From contig JAJEKV010000047.1 in the NCBI GenBank assembly GCA_021234155.1, positions 9,876,081 through 9,940,080 on the forward strand: a DNA stretch of 64,000 nucleotides. Direction: 5' to 3'. This document shows positions 50,983 to 61,082 of this stretch, piece by piece. Made by a program: the position numbers and the translations under genes. Under the pieces are notes generated by a model. The model was given only the letters and a program-made list of their open reading frames with translations, had not been told where the DNA came from and made no database searches. Position 1 is the first letter of the stretch. Each line of letters begins with the position of its first letter. The DNA comes from Isoetes taiwanensis (lineage: Eukaryota > Streptophyta > Lycopodiopsida > Isoetales > Isoetaceae).

Positions 50983-53216
50983 GGATAAAGTTTTGTGTAA
51001 ATTAATGTAATTGATAAAATTTTTCCCCTATAAATATAAAATTTTGCTTGCAAACTGACTTTGATTTGATATGAAGATGTGTTTAGATTGTTCAAATTCT
51101 AGTTTAGTTTTGGCCATCATAATTGTAAGGATCAAAATAGGTTAAATTAGTAAAGTACCCTAGTCAAATTAGTCAAAATTCGGACCGAAAATCCGAAATC
51201 GGGTCGCTGTGCGCAAAACCCGTCTGCGCTCTCCACGCAGGGCTTAAATTCGCATAGCCACCCGGTTTCGCCATTTCGAGCCCAAAACATGCCCAATTTG
51301 CTCAGGAAAAGTCCCTAGTTAGATTAGAATTATCCAAATAATCATGCTAGCATCTTTAATTTTCCTGAAATCTTTGGTAGAAATCCAAAAGACCCGAAAT
51401 CGGGTCGTTGTGCGCAAAACCCCTCTGCACTCTCCACGCAGAGCCTATTTTCGCATAGCCACCCGATTTGCCCATATATATATCTATATACATATATATC
51501 CAAGAGGTTGCCTCAGGCTCTGTCAATAGAACACAATAATTATAGGCACAGCGTAAGACAATGAAAGGATTTGCATACCTGGATATCCCATATTCATGAT
51601 CAACATCTTGCTAAAATTGAATTCCATGTTGCTGGGATTAGCAGGGGACACCCAATGATGTGAAATGCTACATAAACATGAAGAGCAGATTCTGTTAAAG
51701 AGCAGTGCTTTTAATGAAGCTTGTTTTCAGAGGCGTGTAAGCTCTCCCCAACCTCAAAACACTTGCTTGTATTATGTAACCCTTGTAAAATATTGAACCT
51801 AGCCATACCCTTGGTGGAATAAATATCATAAGTCCTTGTGATTTTACACTTAGCAAAGGTTGGCCCAGGCCATGCCAAAATGCCTAACGTTTGTAAATTG
51901 CTAATCTTCTAGCACATCAAACCCTCTTCCTTTCCTTAATTTATCAGTTTGTAAGCACACACGATTTTTACATGCAGTACATGCCTTTGGGCGTTGTTGT
52001 GTGCAATCATGAAGTTTATTTGGCAACCCCTTACTGGTTGGGCTATCACCGTGAAATCTTTTAAAGATACCATTTTACGACCCTTACAATTGGAGTTTTG
52101 AGTGTTACAACTTGGTAAGGGATTGATACTTATCATTGAGATACTGTTAATGGATCATGTTCGTGAGCTTTGGGCTTTTTAATTTCTAACTCACATATGA
52201 TGAGGTATAACAAGCCCTTGAGGCACCCAGGACTCTTGGGAAATAAATTGTTTTTAACTTTAGCAAGGTTTGGTAGTGGGGTGACCCCGTACCAAACATA
52301 TCCGGTGCAGCAGCACTGTCTGTATAAGCAAAAGCAAGTGCACCTCAGTTTTGACAATCATATGGGGCAATTTGAACCTATGGAGCACAACTACCTTTGG
52401 TGGGATGTCATGCCAATAAAGGCAATAATATTTAGAAAACATGAGAAAGTACAAAGGACGTTTGACTTAATTCTAAGGTATTGGTTCCCTTATGTCTTTT
52501 GAATTAAACAAAAAGGGTGTTCATTTCTACGTTCTTCATGCTTGACTTTCATGCATGCAACTTTTTCTAATATAAGGCATGATGGCCACTTGTCTTTATC
52601 AAGTAAATATAACTTGCATGTTTAACTTTTCATAGGCATTATTCTTTGACATCAATATGGGATTTAGACTAAGGCAAAGCGACGCTTGCTAAAGGTTTGC
52701 ATGTCCCTTGAGGATAAAGTTTTGTGTAAATTAATGTAATTGATAAATTTCCCCCCCTATAAATATAAAATTTTGTTTGCAAACTGACTTTGATTTTATA
52801 TGAAGATGTGTTTAGATTGTTCAAATTCTAGTTTAGTTTTGGCCATCATAATTGTAAGGATCAAAATAGGTTAAATTAGTAAAGTACCCTAGTCAAATTA
52901 GTCAAAATTCGGACCGAAAATCCGAAATTGGGTCGCTGTGCGCAAAACCCGTCTGCGCTCTCCACGCAGGGCTTAAATTCGCATAGCCACCCAGTTTCGC
53001 CATTTCAAACCCAAAACATGCCCAATTTGCTCAGGAAAAGTCCCTAGTTAGATTAGAATTATCCAAATAATCATGCTAGCATCTTTAATTTTCCTGAAAT
53101 CTTTGATAGAAATCCAAAAGACCCGAAATCGGGTCGCTGTGCGCAAAACCCCTCTGCACTCTCCACGCAGAGCCTATTTTCGCATAGCCACCCAGTTTGC
53201 CCATATATATAGCTAT
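50976..53216. repeat. 512-base direct repeat flanking 1.2 kb
   Basis: 50976-51487 and 52705-53216 are nearly identical, beginning CCCTTGAGGATAAAG, that is, at the last codon and stop of the H3-like gene. The 1.2 kb between them (51488-52704) has no recognised gene; a 110-codon frame at 52170-52502 is unassigned. Confidence 0.9.
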
Positions 53217-53333
53217 TTATATATATATATACACATATATTATTATATATATAAAGTCAAAGTCAACTCGGGTTGCACCGCGCAAACCCTGTCTGCGCTC
53301 GCCACGCAGAGCTCATTTTCGCGGAGCAACCCG
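51200..53333. repeat. Five copies of a 65-base two-stem hairpin
   Basis: Copies at 51200-51264, 51401-51465, 52930-52992, 53131-53193 and 53269-53333. Outer stem GGGTCGCTGTGCG with CGCATAGCCACCC; inner stem CTGCG with CGCAG. In the fifth copy both outer arms differ in a matching way (GGGTTGCACCGCG with CGCGGAGCAACCC). Confidence 0.85.
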
Positions 53334-53512
53334 GTTTCGCCCATTTTTGCCCAATTTGACCAATTTTCATCCAACAAACTGCCATGTAGTGTTTCTTGCT
53401 TTGTTTTGCTTAGATTTGCACTTCATGGTAGCTCATTTGGACATCCATAGCCATAGAACAAAAGTTTTTCCCATCAAGAACCCTTGTGCACGGAACCCGA
53501 GGCATCCCTAGT

Positions 53513-53868
53513 CTATAAGAGGGGGCCTCATTTGTCATTTTCTCCCCATCAAAACTGCTCTTAGCACTTCAGGCGATTTTCCAGCTCTCTACTCATCTTC
53601 ACAAGCCATTTTTCATAGCTATCTCTGCTCAATGGCGCCATCAAGCTTTGTTAGATGGTACAATGAGGCCAATCACATCCGTGAATTCCCGGCTGAAGAA
53701 GCCTTCCATGTTTTTGATCATCTCTTTGATCTCCATGCCACTTTGACTAGAACTCCCTATTACACCGACATCATCTGCCAGTATGACCAGCAGATCCTAT
53801 CCTGGGAAGTTAGTTTGCCACCTAGGGGAGGGAAATGGGTTTCCCTAGACTCTCTACCCAAGCCATAG
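53513..53868 (+). CDS. Small unknown frame with its own TATA-like leader (78 aa)
   Basis: ATG at 53632, stop at 53866-53868. The protein starts MAPSSFVRWYNEANHIREF and contains FHVFDHLFDLHATL and SWEVSLPPRGGKW. I do not recognise it. Upstream, CTATAAGAGGGGG (53514) and CTCATTTGT...CAGGCGATTTT resemble the leader of the H3-tail frame of element 1 (CTATAAATAG, CTCATTTGTAGA, AAGGCGATTTTAGG). This suggests a second transcription unit inside the element. It may be a truncated longer gene. Confidence 0.4.
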
Positions 53869-56369
53869 GTGGGGGATCTAAGGGTAAGAATAGGTTGTGG
53901 GATAGAACCAGGAACATGCCAGATTACATGACCTGTAAGCATCATAGGCATAGATACCTTTCAGCTTAGGCAGCCTTAGCTTTGTTCATGCAGTACAAGG
54001 CAGTCAACCAACAGGGGAGCCCAACACACGTTATAGGTGCACTATCATCAAGTGTCTTCAGCCATGCCTTTGTATCATAGATAATTATCTAGAAATTCAT
54101 TCTATCTAGGTAATTCAGTCTAGCACACCAAGTACACCCAGTGAATGAGTCTCCTTCTACCACCCCCCATGATAGTAAATAAGTACCTTTCTCAGTGCCT
54201 AGTAGAGTGCCAAATGTCAAGTGGGTCATTTGAAGTAGAATGGATAAAGGTATAAAAATAGGGTTTGTAGAGTAAGTAGACGTAAATAATTGTTGTGTGA
54301 TAGTATTAGTTGCCTTGTGCGTAGGGCAGTAATATAGGGTAGGAGAATCTTCCTTGCAGATTCTCGACAGTGGAGCCACTCGACAACATCAACGAATCGA
54401 AAGCAGAGGGCAACCTTATCGAAGAAACTTCAGCAAATCAAAGGCCAAGATGGTGTACAGGGAAGCCCGAACACAAATAATAAAGGGAAGACCAAAGGAA
54501 GGACGATTGCAAGATTAGACATAAGAATTCCCAAGAGGAATAGGCATCATGGCACTTATGAAATTGATGACATTAGGGGGAGGAACACCTCCTAGTCAAG
54601 GATACTCTCCAAGTGCCATATTGTCTCGAGGAACGACCCCACATCGACGACTAATGTCACAACTACGCCACCAACAAGTACACTTCATCGACTTATGATA
54701 TCAAGAGCCCTAAAGGATGAGACGGAGCATACCTCCTAGAAAAGGGCAACTATAGCAGATATAGAGGCCATAGTAGTATCAGATTCAGACTTCAAGCAAA
54801 GATGCTTTGGCTAAGGAGGTCTTACAAGCCAGCAAGGGTGGGCTACTCAGAAATAGGAATATGGCGAGACTGCAACAAATTTCTTCCTCATCAGCCCCAA
54901 TACTTCAGAGCGCCTACATCAACCTCGGCAGCACCATCGCAAGCTCATGATGATCTTTGATCTTCCACCTCAGAGATTGGAGGTCAAACACCATCAAGAA
55001 GAGGCATCATGGGGGACCAAATACCAGCATTATTAATTGATCATTCAAGATTAGTCCCTGCAGATGGATGCACATAAACTCCTCTCAAGCAAGAGAAGTT
55101 GCACAGTTAGAAGTGGTAAAGCACTCGACATTGTCTTCAGCCTTATAACAACAACATGCAACCAGCAAGACGAAGAATAGAATCGACAACATCAACACAA
55201 CAATATCAATTCAGGAGTTAGAAGAATCATCCTCGAATCTCGTAACCTCCAAGGCAGATGAGCGACACGAAAGATTCTACGCAGTGGTGAACATTACCTT
55301 CAAGCTCTTGGGATGCGACACCGAGCGTTATGTTATCTACATCAGCAAGTCCACTAAGAGGGATAATGTTAATGAAGGTTATCAGCATCAACATTAAGGA
55401 CGAGCAGAGTCAGAATATGTTCAATGAAAGAAAGCAGGGCACTTGAATGATCATACAACAACTCCAAGGATACCAGATTTTTTTCAACAAATTATGGATC
55501 ATCGCCTTGCTACTCCAATGAGCTTTAAACAAGCTAGAGGACCTATCAGATAGTTGAGTTTCTTAGAATTATGGGTGATAGCATCCATGATGGGATTGGG
55601 ACGAAATTTCGAGTAGTTTTTTTTGTCTTTTCTTTTAGAAGATGGACCCAAGAATTGAGCAAAGCTTCAAGGATTGGGAAGAAAATGTATGGAGTACAAC
55701 AATTGTATACATTGCTGGCAGATATCCAACATATTGGAACCTCTTCGTGAGCTTGATCATCTCGCTAAGAAGGATTCAATAATAGGATAACCGTCGACCA
55801 TGTATATGACGAGTACTTCCGCAACATAAGGAATAATCCGACCAAATGAAGAGAAGCAATCTAATAAGTCCGGCCAACTTCTTAGATGGCATCAACTCAA
55901 AGGTGGGACTATTTCATGAGGGCAATAATTAAGAAAGGGGAGATCCTAGAGTATAGATTAGATCTAAAACAAGAATAATTATCTAATCATATAGTTTTCT
56001 CTGTGTGCCCAAAAGTAATGTCATGCTTACTAAACTTGTGGCCATAGGATTTATGCAAGTAGTTCTTTAACTTGTAATTTTGCACCTCCTAGATGACGGA
56101 CATCTTTAAGAGCAAGACTCTTAAGTCCAAATCTAGGCCAGTAGTTAAGGCAAGGCCGAGTAATTAGCAGCACCAATGGAACAGGAGTCAAGCCTCAAGC
56201 GGAGCACAGTAGAGCATCGGCACCAACTTATGTACATTGACAACTATGACCTCATTATAAACATGCAATAGTAAAGACGGCTAAGGCAATAATTGATTAT
56301 TATAAGCAAGAGATAATTATCCCAGCACCAAAGGGCAAGTACCTTATAATTTAAGTTAAGTAATTCCAA
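53869..56369 (+). other. Decayed gag/protease region of element 2
   Basis: Only fragments interrupted by stops, such as YAVVNITFKLLGCDTERYVI near 55280. Nothing long enough to assign. An AT-rich part near 55900-56330 matches the corresponding part of element 1. Confidence 0.4.
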
Positions 56370-58365
56370 TCGTGCAACGCATGTCAGTAAGGCAATTACT
56401 TAAGTGCATCATGAGGAATGAGGTCGTACATAAGCTACAAGTTGTCGACCCCGACTACAAGAGTAAGAAGGAAGATGCTACTTCGAAACAGTTGCCTCGG
56501 CCAATTTCTAAGTTAATCAAGAAGTCCCATGATATATCTCCAGGTGAAATTTGAGAGCTTTTGCTCTATAGAGGCATAGAGTCTGAAATCACTCTTGCAC
56601 CGGAGGCAGAGCCGATCAGCAAGGCTCTTTATAGAATCATCACTTCCGAGCTAGCAGAGCTCAAGAAGCAGTGGTAGGAGTTGATCGACTTGGGGATCCT
56701 TTCGGCCAAGATGGAAGTCTAAAGATGTATATCAACCATGGGCAGCTCAACAAGCAACGACATAATGGATCAGCCCCAAGAAGCAGGATTCTTCTACAAA
56801 ATCGACTTAAGCTCGGACAATCAGCAAATAGGGATGAAGGGGGAAGATAATTATAAGACTCCTTCAGAACTTGGTATGGGCACTATCACTTCACAGTGAT
56901 GCCCTTGAGTCTATGGAATGCTCCACCAACTTGTATGCATTTGAGGACGACATCTTCGAAGATTCCTTGGATGATTTCTTCATCAATTCTCTTCGACGAC
57001 ATCGTGATCTACAGCAAATCAATGGAAGAGCATGCAGCCGTGGAGATGTTAAGACGTCACCACTCATTGGCAAGCTTTTGAAGCAGCAATTTGCAATGCC
57101 ATCTCCACTTCGGCAAGCGAATTCAGCAAGAAGATAGAAGAAGCCATCTTCCCCAACATGGAGTTCAAGCACATAATGGGCTAGTCTTTGCAAGAGTGCA
57201 AGGATGGATTAAGAAAGAGAAACCTTCAAATATTTTAAAAAAGGAAGGTAATCTTTAATAGCAAAGAACAACTATGCATAACCAAAGTATAAGGAGTAAG
57301 AAAAATCTTCCAGGACACGCATAATAGCCCTATTTCAGGCCATGCAAAAATTATAAAGGCCTACTTCAACATTAGAAGTAGCTACGCCTGGCCGGGTATG
57401 AAGAAGCAGATAATCAGATATATCCAAGAATGTCAGTGGCATCAGTAGACAAAGGCAGAACAACTTCGAATTCCAGGAGTTTTGGAACCTTGGGCGGTGC
57501 CAGACGCCAAGTGGGAAGTCTTCAGCATGGTTTTCATAGTTGGCCTTCCAAGGACAACAAGAAGCTTTGAAGCCTTGATGGTTGTGGTATATAACTTATC
57601 AAAAGGGCACATACTTGCCATGCCACACCATAAGCACCGCCTTGGCTCTAGCCGTGTGGTCTACATAAGAGCTCTTTTAGGCTGCATGGAATACACAGGT
57701 CGATCATCACCAATAGAGATCCGAAGTTCTTTAGCGATGTTTAGCAAGACTTCTTCAAGACGAGCTGCACCAACTTGTTGATGAGTTTTGCTTATCATTT
57801 GCAGTCAAATCGGCAAAGGGATCGCACCAACACAATTTTGGAGAGCTCGTTGAGAAACTATGATTGGAACAAGTAATCCAAATGGGCCCAGTACATCCAC
57901 CTGGTCAATTATGTACAATAGTATGAAGCAAGAGTCATCGAAGATGTCTCCCCCCATGATCAGTTACAGTTATCAGTGCTTGACCCTAGTTATGTGGCAT
58001 AATCTAGTGCCCTAGGTGGAAGTTCCTCAACAACGCCGCAGTAGCTTTTGGTAGAAGTGTGGGAATATCTTCAAACAGCATGGGCACATCTGAAGAGTCT
58101 AGCAGATAGACATAAAACTCCTCGAGAGTTGTTTTGTTGTGGCAGATAAAGTTGGCTCAAGTAAAGGGTAAGCAAGGGAAGCTTCACATCGGCAATTGTA
58201 AGAAGCTCGCCCCTAGGTGGGCCGGTCCGTTCAGGATCTTCGAGAAGAGTGGGCTCTCAAGCCTACAAGTTGGATCTCTTGGCCCACCTTAAGGTCTCCC
58301 ATGTGAGTTTATTCAAAAGGCACGATCCTAACCTTGATGAGGTTTTGGATACTCCAGACGGAGGA
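56370..58365 (+). pseudogene. Chromovirus pol: reverse transcriptase and integrase remains
   Basis: RT fragments: EPISKALYRI..SELAELKKQW (about 56605-56675), FFYKIDLSSDNQQI (about 56790), and FDDIVIYSKSMEEHA (about 56995-57040), where the usual YxDD box reads FDD. Integrase zinc-binding part: SGHAKIIKAYF...YAWPGMKKQI and ECQWHQ (57335-57450). Core: FIVGLPRTTRSFEALMVVV..LSKGHILA (57530-57620), ITNRDPKFFS (about 57710), and SFAYHLQSNRQRDRTNTILE (57785-57845). Frameshifts and stops are frequent, so no active enzyme can be made from this copy. The domain order and the following chromodomain mark the chromovirus branch of Ty3/gypsy. Confidence 0.85.
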
Positions 58366-58630
58366 TCAAGTTGAAATCGTGCCTGAATTGCTTCTTGATA
58401 AGTCATTCAAGAGGACTAGTGGTCTCAATTCCTCCAGTATTTGGTCAAGTGGAAGCACTTGCCCGTGGAAGACGCGACATGGGTATTGAAGCAGGATTTG
58501 GAGAAGCAATACCCAGAGTTTATGAAGGAGTTTGATGGGCGAGTGGTCTCCGAACTGATCGACGCCGAGGAGGTTAGCTTGGTATGTTTCTTAGTTAGCC
58601 TTAAGTTCTGGCTCATGTATTCTAGTTAGT
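58366..58630 (+). pseudogene. Integrase C-terminal chromodomain
   Basis: PELLLDKSFKRTSG in one frame and YLVKWKHLPVEDATWVLKQD then LEKQYPEF in the next form the typical chromovirus chromodomain: an aromatic/basic first strand, VKWKHLP..DATWV and the C-terminal helix. A frameshift near 58435 separates the halves. In characterised chromoviruses this module directs integration to chromatin by contacting histone H3, often methylated at K9. Confidence 0.85.
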
Positions 58631-59432
58631 AGAGTGCATGTGCTAGAATCTTGGAACGTGTGGGCGATGATGGGATACGCCTTTAAGGCATTCTCTAGGC
58701 CAACACGCACCAAGAGGTGCGCATGACCATTAGGGTCATGTGAGTGAGGAATGAGGCATGGTGGGCGATGATGGGACATCAATCGGATGCTCTCTATGCC
58801 ACGATGCGGGGTTCGCACACCTGGCCATTGGGGGGTCATGGTGAAGGTCAAAGTGATTATGCGCGATGATGGGATCGTGAGACGTTCCCTAGCTTAAAAC
58901 CCTTGGGGCATGATGCACTAGGGGTACTCGGCACCGGGTAACCGAGTACAAGGTAGCACTTGATCATGGGCGATGATAGGATCATCTTAAATGGTCCTTA
59001 AGCTCAAATCCGAAAGGGCCATGATCGAGTGCAAGGTAGTAGGGTAACCTCGAGCTAGTAGTTCGGCTCGAGGAGGTAGGTAAGGGGGGTGGTCCTCTAA
59101 AACCACAATTATTAACTAAACTAACGTAATGTGCTACTTGTGCAGGACGAGCATAGGGGAGTACCGGTAGGGGCGCATTACGTGGAGGAGGGGAAGCATA
59201 ATTTAGACTTGAAATTATGAACCCTAATATTATGTGTGATAATGTTTTGACTTATTATGACATTACTATTGTTAAGGCTATATAAATTTTGTATAGACAT
59301 AAATATAGCCTATGCTATATATTAATGCAATAGTAAATTTCTCTTTGCATGTATCTTGTTGTTTTGCAGGAATAGGATAGGTTCGTCACCTTAGCGCAAT
59401 GCTGAGGATAGCATTGTCCTAGGGGGGGAGAA
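58631..59432 (+). other. 3' internal non-coding region of element 2 with polypurine tract
   Basis: Contains three or four diverged copies of GGGCGATGATGGGA followed by statements of similar sequence (58662, 58767, 58863, 58969), spaced roughly 100 bases. It ends in the polypurine tract AGGGGGGGAGAA before the LTR. Confidence 0.6.
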
Positions 59433-61071
59433 TGTGACGTTCCAGGGGAATATACGCTATAAATACGTATATTCCTGGACCCGTCACCATACAAGTCTAC
59501 CTATGTAGCCTTGTATGCCTTAGAAAGTGGCTAGGGGGCATGACTAAGTTATTCATATAACTTAGCCAACCTTAGGTTAAGACCATTTCCACGTGGCCTT
59601 AACCTATTGGGCACCCGCCACACGGACTTACCCTATTGGAGCCATGTGGCATAACATGTGAACCCTAACCTATAAAGGCCTAAACCCTAACCCTAGGCCT
59701 CTTTTCTGGCTCCAACAGTCTGGGAACCTTCTTCGCGCTCGAAACTCCGTTTCGAGAACCGTCTGCTGTGGCACAGCATAGCGTGGCAGCCCCCAGAGCG
59801 TGAGCGCATCAGCAGGAGTGGGAGCTACCTCGAACACTTCGAAGACCATGGAGATGCCAGGATTGGGAGGGAGTGTCTTCCGAGCGGTATGTAGAGTAGT
59901 GCTCTTGGTAGATCATCTGGAAGTTAGCACTCCAGATGGGTTAGTATTTCGTAGCTAGAGTAGAGCCATCCTAGAACCCTTATTCAACATCTTGAACCCT
60001 AATCAAGGAACCCTAACTGTAAGTTAGATATAGATGATTAGGTTAAGATGTTGTTATGATTATTCTCATGATATGATGATTATGTGATGATGGTTGATCA
60101 TGTTTGCTCCTCTTGTATTGGGAAGGGGGGTAGAGACCTAGAGCCATATGTAGTATGCTCCTAGATTAGATCCCTTAGTTCCTATTAGTTGCGGCCTGTG
60201 CATAGGAACCCACCGGGCTATGGAGGCTATGATGTGACTCAGCACTACACAACGGGGCTAGAGGCAATACGGAGGGAGGATCCCTGCCGAGCGGGGGCTA
60301 CGGGGGATCCCATAGTGGGCTAGGCTTATGGTCGGTCACTTCGTGTGGGCCGAGCATGGGTCTGACATCTCCTGGGGCGATGGTGTCGCCCTGCCTCTCA
60401 AAAGTTGCAAGTGTCGGCTTGGCTCTTGTTTTGGGGGGTTCAGTCGGGTATGAATCGTGTGTCGCGACGATTCTCTAGCCGCCCGTGGAACCTCTAGACC
60501 CCGGGAAGGGGAGATGCAACCCTTCCTGCCTCGACGGACCAGGGAGATGCAACCTGGAGTAGTCCCGATGGGTGATGCCATGGGATTGCGTATCCGGAAG
60601 GCTAGAGTCATGCCGAGCCCCGATTGAGCCCATCCAAAGTATGCACAGAGGGGCGGATGGAGCTGGCCAACCCTAGCCATTGTCTTATGCCAGCCCTCGC
60701 CATTGTTATGACTCGGTCTGCTCTATCTTGAGGCCTAGCCAGTCAGTCATCCTCCTTATGAGTCAGAGCCATGGGTAGGAGCTCTTATGTTTTATGGTTT
60801 ATGATTATCTTCTTTGCTCTTATGGATATGTGATGGACTACCCTTCGAGGTAGTATGTTGTATTGTTATTGCTAGTTCTGACGTTGTTTATGCTTCCACT
60901 ATGATAGGAGCCCATAGGGGAAGGGCGCGCAAGACACCTTCGTGTCCCCTGCCCGCACTAGGATTCTCTCAGAGTGCGAGTTAGACGGAGGGCCCATGCA
61001 GTTGATAGACCGGATGGGGGATTTCCTGCCGAGTGTACGGCCGGGCGCCGTATATTTAGCGGAGCGTCACA
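59433..61071 (+). repeat. 3' LTR of element 2
   Basis: Starts TGTGACGTTCC and ends GAGCGTCACA. Compared with the 5' LTR there are scattered substitutions, and near 60205-60230 an insertion-like difference of about 21 bases. Confidence 0.92.
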
Positions 61072-61082
61072 GGGATGTCACA

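Larger units (their letters stand above)
47639..61071 (+). mobile_element. LTR element 2: chromovirus carrying a histone H3 gene
   Basis: LTRs lie at 47639-49260 and 59433-61071 (about 1.6 kb, roughly 98% alike apart from a few indels), with TG...CA ends. The target-site repeat is GGGAC (47634-47638) / GGGAT (61072-61076). The primer binding site is at 49262 and the polypurine tract AGGGGGGGAGAA ends at 59432. Order inside: H3-like gene, structured repeats with a 512-base duplication, a small frame with its own TATA-like box, a long decayed stretch, then reverse transcriptase, integrase and chromodomain remains. It is inserted into the 3' LTR of element 1. Confidence 0.9.
37013..61082 (+). 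mobile_element. LTR element 1 (interrupted by element 2)
   Basis: The 5' LTR is 37013-38608. The primer binding site is at 38610. The internal region runs to 46072. The 3' LTR is 46073-47638 plus the last six bases 61077-61082, after element 2. Flanking direct repeats ATATCCG are present at 37008-37014 and 61083-61089; the true 5-bp target duplication is ATATC or ATCCG depending on the 5' end. The LTR sequence is related to that of element 2 (shared TTGGGAAGGGGGGTAGAGAC, GGGCGGATGGAGTGG), so the two are sister families. No pol was recognised in element 1, which makes it probably non-autonomous. Confidence 0.85.

Noticed and set aside
52170-52502. 110-codon frame between the 512-base repeats as a captured host gene
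   Set aside because: No recognisable domain; overlapping minus-strand frames are equally open.
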